A DNA stretch of 64,000 nucleotides from Acinetobacter sp. ANC 3813 (GTDB lineage: Bacteria > Pseudomonadota > Gammaproteobacteria > Pseudomonadales > Moraxellaceae), in contig NZ_NEGK01000005.1 of the NCBI RefSeq assembly GCF_002135435.1, positions 1 to 64,000 of the forward strand, in the 5' to 3' direction. The first letter of the stretch is position 1; each line of letters starts with the position of its first letter. Shown piece by piece: positions 28,322 through 37,499 of the stretch. The notes below the pieces were generated by a model. It was not told the origin of the DNA, ran no database searches, and saw nothing but the letters and a program-made list of their open reading frames with translations. Made by a program: the position numbers and the translations under genes.

Positions 28322-28418
28322 AATCTCCCCTAGCCCCTCTTTTAAAAAGAGGGGGAAACACATCTGCCCTTTGAGACAGGAAAGTCCCCCTTTTACAAAG
28401 GGGGATTTAGGGGGATTT
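28322..28418. repeat. Palindromic intergenic repeat between pheS and pheT
   Basis: A 97-base element with imperfect inverted ends. The left end reads AATCTCCCCTAGCCCCTC; the right end, read in reverse complement, gives AAATCCCCCTAAATCCCCC. Two internal hairpins are formed by CCCCTCTTTT / AAAAGAGGGG (28334 to about 28354) and CCCCCTTTT / AAAGGGGG (28386-28404). It encodes nothing. The layout resembles a small non-autonomous repeat or REP-like element. A related fragment is at 37694-37709. Confidence 0.7.
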
Positions 28419-28449
28419 CAATAATTTTCAAATAACTGTTTAAATTCGT

Positions 28450-29451
<1,002 letters not shown>

Positions 29452-29586
29452 TTAGAAAATATAAAAACCCCATATTCTAACAGTTTTTGCGCCGAAGGAT
29501 GAAGCGCAATCACAAGTAAAAATTGCAATAGCGTCAAGAATTAAAAAAAGTATAAGATAAGCGCAATATCAATGAGATCTATCAAT

Positions 29587-30609
29587 ATGGCCCTCGATCA
29601 AATTTGGAAGCAACAACTGGCTTTAGTGACCTACGGTAATGAATATTTATCTCAGAATTTAAGTTTCCAGCGCTGGGTGCAGCATGCCATCTTTGATCAG
29701 CACCGCTTTCTATTTCGCGACTTAATGACGCAGCATTTACTGGCACAGCATTTTCAAATTTGGCTGGAAGGATTGAAAAAACAAGGGGTTCAGCGCATCA
29801 GCCTGCACAGTTCCAGTATTTTAAATGAAGAACAGAACCCGAATGCCAATGTTGAACTGCTGCCGATTGCGCATTTTATTGTCAGCCATGCCGGAAATAA
29901 AAAGCAGGCATGGATTTTTGGCAAAGAGCTTGCAGAGTGGTACAGCGCAGATAATGATTATGAAGCGCCCGCATCACAGCAGTCTGAAGTCCGATTAGAA
30001 ACATTCTGGCGCTTTGAACTGAATGCCAAGCTGGCAAAACGTGTTGATGCAGATTTGCAGCAGCCGAATTGGGATGACATCCAAGCCTATACAGACATCG
30101 AGCTATTTGACAGCAAATATGCCGAAGGCTTTAGTGCGCCATCAGATATAGACTTACCCTATTATGGTAAAGCTCTGCAACACAGCAATGATGCCGATAC
30201 GGCGCAGCTAGCATTGCTTCCAACAGAATACCCTGCAGACTATGCGCACAAAACATTGCGCCGTTTTGATGCATTAGCAGGTTTTTTACAAGAAAAACAG
30301 CTGCATCCCTACAATGCAGCAGGCGAACTGATCAGCCCTGAAGAACAGCTGAATTACCGCCATTTTGCTCAAAAACTGGATGATCTCAGCGCTAAATTCA
30401 TTGTTAAAGCCGCCAATCACTATAAATCTGCCCGCCTTAGCGCCAAAGCGCTAAACTCGCCGTTTGAAACAGCTGCAGATGCGCCAGCAAAACCATCTAA
30501 AACAAGCAGTCAGTATCCTGCAGAGCACAAGTCTGGTAAAACAGGGGTATTCGCACTGATTATCGTGACTGTGCTGATCTGTATTGCCGGCTATTATTTT
30601 GGCCTGTAA
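29587..30609 (+). CDS. Unknown protein with C-terminal membrane anchor
   Basis: I do not recognise this protein of about 340 residues. The bulk is hydrophilic with no signal peptide. It is rich in Gln, Trp and Ala, with Trp/Arg-containing stretches such as QRWVQHAIFDQHRFLFRDL near the start. Residues before the end form a Pro/Ser/Lys-rich linker. The last about 22 residues (GVFALIIVTVLICIAGYYFGL) are a single transmembrane helix, so it looks tail-anchored with the main body in the cytoplasm. ATG at 29587 has GAGA upstream; ATG 29572 is possible. Divergent from pheS, monocistronic, with its own terminator. It is probably a lineage-specific Acinetobacter protein. Confidence 0.65.
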   Translation: MALDQIWKQQLALVTYGNEYLSQNLSFQRWVQHAIFDQHRFLFRDLMTQHLLAQHFQIWLEGLKKQGVQRISLHSSSILNEEQNPNANVELLPIAHFIVSHAGNKKQAWIFGKELAEWYSADNDYEAPASQQSEVRLETFWRFELNAKLAKRVDADLQQPNWDDIQAYTDIELFDSKYAEGFSAPSDIDLPYYGKALQHSNDADTAQLALLPTEYPADYAHKTLRRFDALAGFLQEKQLHPYNAAGELISPEEQLNYRHFAQKLDDLSAKFIVKAANHYKSARLSAKALNSPFETAADAPAKPSKTSSQYPAEHKSGKTGVFALIIVTVLICIAGYYFGL

Positions 30610-30621
30610 CGCCATTTTGCT

Positions 30622-30650
30622 AAAAAAGCGCTTTTCAACGGCGCTTTTTT
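30622..30650 (+). terminator. Terminator after the tail-anchored protein gene
   Basis: Stem AAAAAAGCGC / GCGCTTTTTT (10 bp) with a 9-base loop. A run on the left and T run on the right allow use from both strands; the minus-strand gene at 30670 also ends next to it. Confidence 0.85.
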
Positions 30651-30669
30651 ATCTTTATTGTTAGACTCA

Positions 30670-30882
30670 CTAGGCCGTAATTAAATAATTAAAAGGCCGA
30701 ACCTGAATTTGAACTTTGTGCTGATTGGCATGCTGGTTAATATAATGATTGATGGCAACCACCTCACCTTCCAGCTGCGCATCAGGGCCATACATGATTT
30801 TGACAGTTTCACCCTTACGCGGAAGCATTTGCAGCTCTATGCTGATGCTGCCTTGCCCCATACCTGTAATTTCTGCAAGCAT
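30670..30882 (-). CDS. Small protein of unknown function, beta-barrel-like
   Basis: A 70-residue protein that I do not recognise. It alternates short hydrophobic and polar stretches with Gly turns (GKGETVKIMYGP, LEGEVVAINHY), as in small SH3- or KOW-like barrels. It has no signal peptide. AAGGA lies 7 bases before the ATG, which supports it as a real gene despite its size. It stops next to a bidirectional hairpin and is 62 bases downstream of the P-loop kinase-like gene, possibly in one unit with it. No functional claim can be made. Confidence 0.6.
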   Translation of the reverse strand: MLAEITGMGQGSISIELQMLPRKGETVKIMYGPDAQLEGEVVAINHYINQHANQHKVQIQVRPFNYLITA

Positions 30883-30944
30883 CTTATTTTCCTTATCATT
30901 GCTGTTCTGATTTATTAAGCAGGCTGCATCTCAAGGATTAAAGA

Positions 30945-31490
30945 TTATTTATGTAACTGCTGCAAAAAAGTGTCAATTTCTTTTTGGCTTTTGAGATGAA
31001 TCCACTGAATAGACTGATATTCAGGCGCCTGCATCATATGCTGATACTTATTGCGGTTTTTTTGATGCGTTTTCACCATCCACCAGATAATGGAATCACG
31101 CCCCAGCATTTTCTTTATACTGTCTTGATTATTTGAATCAGGCCATAAGTCTTTTTGTACCCAAGCTCTTTGCAGAGCCCGCTTGACCGAACGATAGAGA
31201 TTCACAGGAAAAGGCAAATCCAGCCAAATTACCGTATCAATTTCCGCCCATTTCACTGGAATGGTCCGCGTGTAGTTGCCGTCAATGACATAGCCATTTT
31301 GCGCTTTTGCAATTTCGGACTCAATTTTGGCCAAAAAAACCTTATCTGGGCATTCCTGCCAATCATCCAGCCAAAACAAGTTGTCCAACTCAATATAATG
31401 CAAACCCAGCTTTTGCGCCAAAGCTTTGGAGAATGTAGATTTGCCTGTTGCTGAAGTGCCAACAACGTTGATTTTGTTCATTTCAGCCAT
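30945..31490 (-). CDS. P-loop kinase-like NTPase (adenylate-kinase/shikimate-kinase-like)
   Basis: A protein of about 181 residues with Walker A VVGTSATGKSTFSKAL at the very N terminus, then LGLHYIELDNLFW and DGNYTRTIP, and a LWLDLPF-like Walker B (VIWLDLPFPVNLYR). This is the pattern of the small adenylate-kinase-related proteins often named DNA topology modulation protein (FlaR-like). The substrate is unknown. The frame extends upstream to 31508, but the kinase fold starts directly after the chosen ATG. MNKINVV at 31481 is another possible start. No neighbour suggests a pathway. Confidence 0.7.
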   Translation of the reverse strand: MAEMNKINVVGTSATGKSTFSKALAQKLGLHYIELDNLFWLDDWQECPDKVFLAKIESEIAKAQNGYVIDGNYTRTIPVKWAEIDTVIWLDLPFPVNLYRSVKRALQRAWVQKDLWPDSNNQDSIKKMLGRDSIIWWMVKTHQKNRNKYQHMMQAPEYQSIQWIHLKSQKEIDTFLQQLHK

Positions 31491-31598
31491 TGGAAATATT
31501 ACCCCCAAATCTCTTGATGAATGTTCTTTTATTTAGAACGGTTTCAAGCCATCTATTCAGTAATACACGAAATATTCCATGTATGCCATGACTAATCT

Positions 31599-31978
31599 TT
31601 AATCATCCCCATAGTCCAGCTCATCTTCATCAAGATTCATAAAATCCGGGGCAGGCGTCTTTGCAAATTGAACAGCTTGAATATAAGCCTCATTATTGAG
31701 TGCAGCCTGAGCAACACGATGCATACCATCCATGACTCTGCCCGATGCACACAAAATAATGGGATAACTTAAATCTGCGTCTTGCACCAGCTGAATATGT
31801 TCAATGATTTGCTGGGTAGTTGGCGCAACAAATGGAAACCAGTACGGCTCATTCAGCTCTTGAATATCGGTTAATAAATTTGCTGAGGCGGCAAATTTTG
31901 GCTGAGCTTAACCAAGCGATGAATATCCCATATATAAGTGTCTTCACCCACTTGGCGGAAATGATATTGCTTGCGCAC
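31599..31978 (-). pseudogene. Frameshifted remnant of a small conserved protein
   Basis: A GTG at 31978 with a good ribosome site (AAGGACGG) opens a frame. Its translation runs VRKQYHFRQVGEDTYIWD and on for 35 codons to a TAA at 31871-31873. Shifting by one base near 31870-31880 continues directly into TDIQELNEPYWFPFVAPTT, then into an open frame ending at 31599 with an acidic tail DLDEDELDYGDD. The two halves are 191 bases apart, one short of a multiple of three, so a single-base deletion explains the break. The second half contains GRVMDGMHRVAQAAL, reminiscent of ParB/nuclease-fold loops (weak resemblance). The gene is otherwise intact, suggesting a recent loss or a sequencing error. Confidence 0.75.
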
Positions 31979-32093
31979 AAGTTCCGTCCTTAAAAAATTT
32001 ACTTATAGTGTTTATAGCATTTGATAGATAAATTGAATTTTCAATTTAGAAACAGAAATTTTTTGATCTTATATATGACTTAAATTTTTGAAA

Positions 32094-32122
32094 AAAAAAG
32101 ACCGCTAAAAGCGGTCTTTTTT
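32094..32122 (-). terminator. Terminator of rpmI-rplT
   Basis: Stem AAAAAAGACCGC / GCGGTCTTTTTT (12 bp) with a 5-base TAAAA loop, 18 bases beyond the rplT stop. The A run gives a T tail on the minus strand. Confidence 0.9.
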
Positions 32123-32139
32123 CAATCATCAGAAGATGA

Positions 32140-32499
32140 TTAAGCAGCCAATGCGTCTTTAGCTTTAGAAGCCAAAGCAGCAAACGCAACTGCGTCATGC
32201 ATAGCAATGTCAGCAAGTACGCGACGGTCGATAATCACTTGAGCTTTTTTCAAGCCAGCGATCATACGGCTGTACGACAAACCATTTAGACGTGCACCAG
32301 CATTGATACGTGCAATCCACAAAGCGCGGAATTGACGTTTCTTTTGACGGCGGTCACGGTAAGCATATTGACCAGCTTTGATTACCGCTTGGAACGCTAC
32401 GCGGTAAACGCGTGAACGAGCACCATAGTAACCTTTAGCGCGAGCAAGAATTTTTTTGTGACGGCGATGAGCCTGTACACCACGTTTTACACGAGCCAT
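32140..32499 (-). CDS. rplT: 50S ribosomal protein L20
   Basis: A 119-residue essential assembly protein of the large subunit. It is very basic, with the typical start [18 protein letters not shown], then [13 protein letters not shown] and [17 protein letters not shown]. It lies 11 bases downstream of rpmI. In E. coli, L20 also represses rpmI-rplT translation by binding the rpmI leader. Whether that holds here was not tested, but infC is not adjacent, so control must act on the rpmI leader alone. Confidence 0.98.
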   Translation of the reverse strand: MARVKRGVQAHRRHKKILARAKGYYGARSRVYRVAFQAVIKAGQYAYRDRRQKKRQFRALWIARINAGARLNGLSYSRMIAGLKKAQVIIDRRVLADIAMHDAVAFAALASKAKDALAA

Positions 32500-32510
32500 T
32501 TATAATCTCC

Positions 32511-32705
32511 TTAGATGTACGGGCACATACGGCGAACTGAAGCAACGTCACTTACGTGAACCATTACACAGCCGCGTAATTGACGGATACGCTTAGCAGA
32601 TTTTTTGGTCAAAATGTGGCGTTTGAACGCTTGCTTACGCTTAAAACCGTTTGCAGTCGCTTTAAAGCGTTTAGCTGCACCACGGCGAGTTTTCATCTTA
32701 GGCAT
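32511..32705 (-). CDS. rpmI: 50S ribosomal protein L35
   Basis: A 64-residue small basic protein, [17 protein letters not shown] at the start and [15 protein letters not shown] near the end. The start at 32705 matches the family; the open frame continues 10 codons upstream but that part is unlike L35. It is the first gene of a two-gene operon with rplT. The usual upstream partner infC is about 5 kb away, so rpmI must have its own promoter within the roughly 230 bases before MFS gene 32937. Confidence 0.97.
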   Translation of the reverse strand: MPKMKTRRGAAKRFKATANGFKRKQAFKRHILTKKSAKRIRQLRGCVMVHVSDVASVRRMCPYI

Positions 32706-32936
32706 AATAACCTCTTTTGAACACCTGTTCGGCACGTTCGCACCATTGCGATGACGACCTGCAGGTAAGGGAGCGAATATTCTAAAGCATCTCTGATCAA
32801 AACAAAAGCGCCATCGAAAATTAAAATACTGCTAGCTACGCTTTAGTCCTATTTTCTATAAACTTTCCGTGATGAAATTATAAGCTGCCTGCAACTACAC
32901 TTTATAATTTGCGCACTTTACACAAAGAACTTATCT

Positions 32937-34190
32937 ATGACGCCCGCAGATGATGCTTTTGCAGCCCTGCGCTACCGCGACTTTTCAATTATTACACTAA
33001 ATCAGTTTTGCTTAACCTTAGCCATTTTGATTCAAGAAATTATTGTTGCTTATTCACTTTATCAAATCACCAAAGACCCACTGACTTTGGGCTTAATTGG
33101 CTTAGCGGAAGCCATTCCATTTATTGCGCTGTCTTTATGGGGCGGCTATTTTGCTGACCGCTTCAATAAACAGACCATCATGAAGATCTGTTTATTTTTC
33201 GCCATTCCGATGCCCATCATTCTATGGGGGCTGTTTCATGCTTATGCACAGAAGCACATTACGATCAGCACCTTATCTTGGGGAATTTACGCTGTTATTT
33301 TTGGATTAGGCACCATCCGCGGCTTTTACAATCCGTCCGCCACATCTTTAAAGCCCTTTTTAATTCCACGCGAGCTGTACGCCAACGGTGCAACATGGAC
33401 GACGATCGGCTGGCAAAGCGGCGTGATTATCGGCCCTATGCTGGGCGGTTTCATGCTGGCAGGACTAGGCCGTGAAAACAGTCTATTTACAGTTGCAGCC
33501 TTATTAATTGCATGTTTTGTTCTAATCAACCTGCTGAGCAAGCGCAGCTTTCCCAAAATTGAAACAGACAATTTATGGGACAGTCTGGGAGATGGTTTCC
33601 GTTTTATTTGGAAAACCAAAATTGTGCTGTGGTCAATTTCCCTCGACTTGGTGTCCGTGCTATTTGGCGGCGTCATTGCCCTATTGCCGATCTTTGCTGA
33701 AGACATCTTAAAAGTCGGGCCCGAAGGTTTAGGCTATTTGCGGGCAGCGCCGTCCATTGGCGCGCTGATCACCATGATTGCCTTAACTAAATTTCCGCCG
33801 ACACAGCATGCGTGGCGCAATATGCTGCTGGCCGTTGCCGGCTTTGGTATTTTCACCCTCCTTTTCGCCTTTTCCAACTACATGTGGCTGTCTTTATTTG
33901 CACTTGCCATGACTGGCGCCTGCGACAGCATCTCTGTGGTGATCCGCCAAACTATTCTGCAAATTTCCCCGCCTGAAAATATGCGCGGACGCGTCGCTGC
34001 GGTAAATGGCATGTTTGTGTCCAGCAGCAATGAGTTGGGAGCTTTTGAGTCTGGCTTGGCCGCCAAATATATAGGCACCATCATGGCCACCTTATTTGGC
34101 GGATGCATGACCATGGCGGTTGTTGCCGTCAGCTGGGCAAAAACCAAAGATTTATTTGGTGTAGACATCACTAAAGGTGCAGAAAAATAA
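32937..34190 (+). CDS. MFS transporter (EntS/enterobactin-exporter-like)
   Basis: An inner-membrane protein of 417 residues with about 12 helices. It resembles the MFS_3 (EntS-like) branch, with FRYRD-like LRYRDFSIIT at the start, GGYFADRFNKQ as the cytoplasmic loop 2-3 motif, and a second-half PPENMRGRVAAVNGMF. The substrate cannot be told. No siderophore genes are near, so export of a different compound is possible. It is divergent from rpmI-rplT. A gene for a TonB-C-like protein follows 102 bases later on the same strand. Confidence 0.8.
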   Translation: MTPADDAFAALRYRDFSIITLNQFCLTLAILIQEIIVAYSLYQITKDPLTLGLIGLAEAIPFIALSLWGGYFADRFNKQTIMKICLFFAIPMPIILWGLFHAYAQKHITISTLSWGIYAVIFGLGTIRGFYNPSATSLKPFLIPRELYANGATWTTIGWQSGVIIGPMLGGFMLAGLGRENSLFTVAALLIACFVLINLLSKRSFPKIETDNLWDSLGDGFRFIWKTKIVLWSISLDLVSVLFGGVIALLPIFAEDILKVGPEGLGYLRAAPSIGALITMIALTKFPPTQHAWRNMLLAVAGFGIFTLLFAFSNYMWLSLFALAMTGACDSISVVIRQTILQISPPENMRGRVAAVNGMFVSSSNELGAFESGLAAKYIGTIMATLFGGCMTMAVVAVSWAKTKDLFGVDITKGAEK

Positions 34191-34291
34191 ACGATATTTT
34201 AGATTTAGACTTGCCAGTATTTCCAAATCAGGAAATACTGCGCTTCAATATTGATCACCGATTATCTTCAAGCAATTGAAGCCTTTAAGTT

Positions 34292-35035
34292 ATGAAAAAA
34301 ATTCTATGCTTGTCTGTGTTGATGACGCTTCCATTGACCGCTGCTTATAGTGCATCTCCTAAAAAAGTTCAGGCCTTGCCGACGCAAACCATTGAAGTGC
34401 TGCCTGCTCATCTCACCACACGCATTCAGTGGTCTAAGTTTCCAAAGCCCAATTACAGCAATACCGATTTAAAAAATAAAAACCGGGCAGCTATTATCCG
34501 TGTTTATGCAGACGAGCGCGGCAAAGTGCAGGAAGCGACAGTTGAAGAAAGTACAGGTCTGAATGGTTTAGATCAGGTCCTCATTCGCGCTGTGGAAAAA
34601 GCGCAAGTGAAACCGCATGTCGCAGAAAACGGCAAAGCTGTACCGCAGATTGGCTATCAGGCATTTAATCTGAAGCTGGTGGATAAAAATACCAAAGACT
34701 GTGATTTTGCATTTAACTCAAAAGTATGGCAAGCACAGCAAAATGAAAAACGCACAGCGTTTCAGTATGTCCAGCAGCCTGAGCTTTCAGTAGATTCAGA
34801 ACAACTGAATCAGCATGACCGCAAAATAAAATTCAGCTTTAAAGCGGATAAGCACGGCAATGTGAAGAAAGTTAAAATCAAGCAAGGTTCAGGCGTATAT
34901 GCCCTTGATCAAAAAGTCGTGCAAGCGCTATCTGCCAGTAAAATTTCTGTGAAGCGTACAGCAAGCACTCTGTGGATCTATAAAAAATCCAGCTTCAAAG
35001 ATGAAATTCAATTTAAGCTGAACGCCTGCTCGTAA
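34292..35035 (+). CDS. Secreted protein with two TonB C-terminal-like domains
   Basis: A 247-residue protein with a signal peptide (about residues 1-21, AYSA). Two TonB-C-like repeats follow. The first, at about 60-130, has IIRVYADERGKVQEATVEESTG and LDQVLIRAVEKAQ. The second, at about 175-230, has IKFSFKADKHGNVKKVKIKQGSG and LDQKVVQAL. There is no N-terminal TonB anchor helix or Pro-rich spacer, so it is not a classical TonB; it is probably periplasmic. Cys in the linker and at the C terminus could form a disulfide. It is a paralogue of the next gene, which suggests tandem duplication. Confidence 0.7.
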   Translation: MKKILCLSVLMTLPLTAAYSASPKKVQALPTQTIEVLPAHLTTRIQWSKFPKPNYSNTDLKNKNRAAIIRVYADERGKVQEATVEESTGLNGLDQVLIRAVEKAQVKPHVAENGKAVPQIGYQAFNLKLVDKNTKDCDFAFNSKVWQAQQNEKRTAFQYVQQPELSVDSEQLNQHDRKIKFSFKADKHGNVKKVKIKQGSGVYALDQKVVQALSASKISVKRTASTLWIYKKSSFKDEIQFKLNACS

Positions 35036-35096
35036 TTTCAATTTACAGCGGCATTTGAATTTCTATATTGAAATGCCGCGCATTACGGGGATTACC

Positions 35097-35846
35097 ATGT
35101 TAAAGCAATGTATAACTATAAGCCTGATGCTCGGTGCAAGCACTCTGATTTGGGCAGAGCATTCTGCCGCTGAAACTCAGCCAGCCAGTGATGTAAAAAT
35201 ATTGAAAGACGGGCAATTAAGCTGGATGCGTGCACCAAAAGTTAAAATACTGCCAGGGGATCTTGAAGGGCGTCCGAGAAAGGCCAATGTGCTTATTCAA
35301 GCAGACCGCTCAGGTAAAATCACTTCAGTAAAAATCAAAAAAAGTTCAGGCCTGCCAGATCTGGATGAAATCGTTATTCAAGCGGTGATGAGAGCGCGGT
35401 TCAAACCTTATATCGAATCTGGCCTCAGCTACCCCATTCAAGTGACACAGCCTTTTGAATTTGATGCTGACGACTATACGTCTACACCTAAAAGCGTCAA
35501 AAGCAAGCCGATAAAACGCTGCTCGTATTCTTTTGAAACCGAAGGCTGGCAGCGCCAGCAGTCAGGCCAGCACAGTGCGTTTCAATATATAGAAACACCA
35601 GTCATGAAACTAACAATGACTGACTTGGAAGCAAAAGAATTCAATATTCACTTTAAATTTAGTTTAGACCGCAAAAACCGCATTTCCGATATTCAATTAA
35701 AACAAAGCACGGGCAGCGAATATCTTGCCTTATTGCTCTTAAATCAATTTTCAGCAGCTAAAATTGAAGCGCCGCGCAAGTTTTATCAAATTTTTAAATA
35801 TCAGTTTGAAGAGAAAATTCAGCTCAAAAATATTCAATGCAATTGA
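35097..35846 (+). CDS. Secreted TonB C-terminal-like protein, tandem paralogue
   Basis: A protein of about 249 residues, built like its neighbour. It has an N-terminal signal (about 1-20), then a first TonB-C-like repeat (NVLIQADRSGKITSVKIKKS and LDEIVIQAVMRARFKP) and a second repeat near the end (IHFKFSLDRKNRISDIQLKQ). Cys positions in RCSYSFETEGWQRQQS and at the C terminus match the paralogue (CDFAFNSKVWQAQQ). ATG 35097 with a GGGG ribosome site was chosen, and two earlier in-frame starts are less likely. Its 3' end overlaps the convergent yqaA-like gene by 13 bases. Function unknown. Confidence 0.7.
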   Translation: MLKQCITISLMLGASTLIWAEHSAAETQPASDVKILKDGQLSWMRAPKVKILPGDLEGRPRKANVLIQADRSGKITSVKIKKSSGLPDLDEIVIQAVMRARFKPYIESGLSYPIQVTQPFEFDADDYTSTPKSVKSKPIKRCSYSFETEGWQRQQSGQHSAFQYIETPVMKLTMTDLEAKEFNIHFKFSLDRKNRISDIQLKQSTGSEYLALLLLNQFSAAKIEAPRKFYQIFKYQFEEKIQLKNIQCN

Positions 35847-36259
35847 ACAAATAAGCCATAAATAAACAGGTATCGTCCAGTCTTAGCGATACTCACCAAG
35901 ATCAAAAACCGCCAAAAATTTTCTTTCAGCAGGCCTGCAATCAGTGTGATTGGATCGCCGATGATGGGGGTCCAGCTCAGCAGCAGAGACCAATAGCCAT
36001 ATTTTTGATACATACCCTGTGCCTGCAGCATCTTGCTTTCTGACACTGGGAACCACTTTTTATTCTTATAATGTTCAATCTTTAGGCCCAGCCACCAATT
36101 CACACATGAACCCAAAATATTGCCAAGGCTCGCAACCGCAATAAGCGCCCAAGCGGCGTGCTGATTATTGACCAACAGTCCCAGCAATACCGCCTCGGAC
36201 TGCAGCGGCAATAAAGTCGCCGCCCCAAAGGCCGATAGGAACAGCAGCCACAGCGCCAT
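35834..36259 (-). CDS. yqaA: YqaA family (SNARE-associated/DedA-like) membrane protein
   Basis: A 141-residue inner-membrane protein with four or so hydrophobic helices. The family pattern is clear: LLPLQSEAVLLGLL at the N terminus, ASLGNILGSCVNWWLGL, and WTPIIGDPITLIAGLL in the middle. DedA-type proteins scramble or transport lipid carriers, but the YqaA subgroup is not well characterised. It starts three bases after the stop of the upstream small membrane gene (36263-36559), so the two are coupled. Confidence 0.85.
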   Translation of the reverse strand: MALWLLFLSAFGAATLLPLQSEAVLLGLLVNNQHAAWALIAVASLGNILGSCVNWWLGLKIEHYKNKKWFPVSESKMLQAQGMYQKYGYWSLLLSWTPIIGDPITLIAGLLKENFWRFLILVSIAKTGRYLFIYGLFVQLH

Positions 36260-36262
36260 CTT

Positions 36263-36559
36263 TTATTTTAAGCCCAATTGTTTTTTAGTTTTGCGATATT
36301 CTGCCGTCGAACAGAGCACCATTACAGCAATTGCCAGCACTCTTGACCATGTATAGCGTGAAGACACAGGTTCGATTGCAGCTTTCAACACAGACTGATC
36401 GCGGGTCTGCAAGGCATCTGATATTGTCTGCACATGTAAGGCTTCAGCCACAAACAGCATCATGCAGGCTGCCATACCGAAGATAATCGCAAAATACACG
36501 CGGGGATTTTTTTCAACAATGCGGGTAAGATTTAAAAAGAAGTTTTTCATGCCTGCCAT
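36263..36559 (-). CDS. Small membrane protein of unknown function
   Basis: About 98 residues with two hydrophobic segments, VYFAIIFGMAACMMLFVAEAL and WSRVLAIAVMVLCSTAEY, and a basic tail. I do not recognise it. ATG at 36559 was chosen over a longer frame whose first codons lie inside a hairpin (36566-36596); ATG 36550 is also possible. The hairpin sits directly before the start, so expression either needs read-through from the gst unit or a promoter not seen. The next gene, yqaA-like, is only 3 bases downstream. Confidence 0.55.
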   Translation of the reverse strand: MAGMKNFFLNLTRIVEKNPRVYFAIIFGMAACMMLFVAEALHVQTISDALQTRDQSVLKAAIEPVSSRYTWSRVLAIAVMVLCSTAEYRKTKKQLGLK

Positions 36560-36565
36560 CCAATA

Positions 36566-36596
36566 AAAAAACCACCGCAATTTTTGGTGGTTTTTT
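36566..36596. terminator. Hairpin/terminator-like element before the small membrane gene
   Basis: Stem AAAAAACCACC / GGTGGTTTTTT (11 bp) with a 9-base loop and T tails on both strands. It lies only 7 bases before the start of the minus-strand gene at 36559, where a terminator would not be expected unless it attenuates. Confidence 0.75.
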
Positions 36597-36848
36597 GTCT
36601 TTAATTGAGAGCATCTTAGCATAACCGCACGAGTCTTTTACAAAGTGGTCACATCTTGAACTACCTTAGGGTTTGCCGATATGCCAGTCCTCAAAGACGG
36701 GGCTAGCACTCAATCAAAGCAGGCCGCTCAGCTGCATTTCATCACTGCGCGGCATCAAAAAATACTTTCACAACTGACAGTCTTTTATTATCAAAATAAA
36801 TAAACAGTCTTCATAGTCAAACATGGTTATTTGTATCTCAGCGTCATT

Positions 36849-36874
36849 GTGAACATGACAGGCATCATGTTCAC
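36849..36874. repeat. Perfect 10-bp inverted repeat after the gst gene
   Basis: GTGAACATGA (36849-36858) and its exact complement (36865-36874) flank a 6-base loop, 8 bases beyond the GST stop. No T tail follows on the minus strand, so it is a weak terminator candidate, or an RNA 3'-end stabiliser. Confidence 0.6.
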
Positions 36875-36881
36875 CTGAAAT

Positions 36882-37499
36882 TTACACTTTAATCGCCAAC
36901 GCTTTCTGAACAGCTGGACGCGCAGTCAAACGTTCTACATATTCTTTGACATAAGGATAATCTTCGAGCTGGATTTGCTGCCATTCATAGCGAAGCGTCC
37001 AAGGCAGAATCGCCATATCCGCTATTGAGTATTCGCCAGCGACATATTTCTGCCCCATCAGCTGATCATTCAGCACCTTGTACAAACGTTTGGTTTCATT
37101 CACATAACGGTCTGTCGCATAAGGAATCCGCTCAGGCGCAAAACGGCTGAAATGATGGTTCTGCCCCAGCATTGGCCCAAAGCCGCCCATTTGCCACATG
37201 AGCCACTGCTCAACCTCTACACGCTCAAATTCATCTTCTGGATAGAACAAACCTGTTTTACGGCCTAAATACTGTAAAATTGCGCCTGACTCAAATACAG
37301 AAATCGCTTCGCCGCGCGGACCGTTTTGATCCACAATGGCAGGTATCTTATTGTTTGGCGAAATTTTTAGAAAATCAGGCTGAAACTGATCATTTTCTAA
37401 AATATTGATGGGAAAAATTTGATAATCCAGCCCCATTTCTTCTAAAGCAATCGTAATTTTATGTCCGTTGGGAGTGCCCCAATAGTACAAATCAATCAT
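36882..37499 (-). CDS. Glutathione S-transferase family protein (YfcG/Nu-class-like)
   Basis: A cytoplasmic protein of 205 residues. The thioredoxin-like N domain reads MIDLYYWGTPNGHKITIALEE. The Thr in WGTPNG, rather than a catalytic Tyr or Ser, and ESGAILQYLG are typical of the YfcG-like (Nu) class that has disulfide-reductase activity. The C-terminal helical domain holds ADMAILPW, the common GST N-capping region. It stands alone upstream of infC, with a hairpin after its stop. The substrate is unknown; Nu-class identity is an inference. Confidence 0.82.
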   Translation of the reverse strand: MIDLYYWGTPNGHKITIALEEMGLDYQIFPINILENDQFQPDFLKISPNNKIPAIVDQNGPRGEAISVFESGAILQYLGRKTGLFYPEDEFERVEVEQWLMWQMGGFGPMLGQNHHFSRFAPERIPYATDRYVNETKRLYKVLNDQLMGQKYVAGEYSIADMAILPWTLRYEWQQIQLEDYPYVKEYVERLTARPAVQKALAIKV

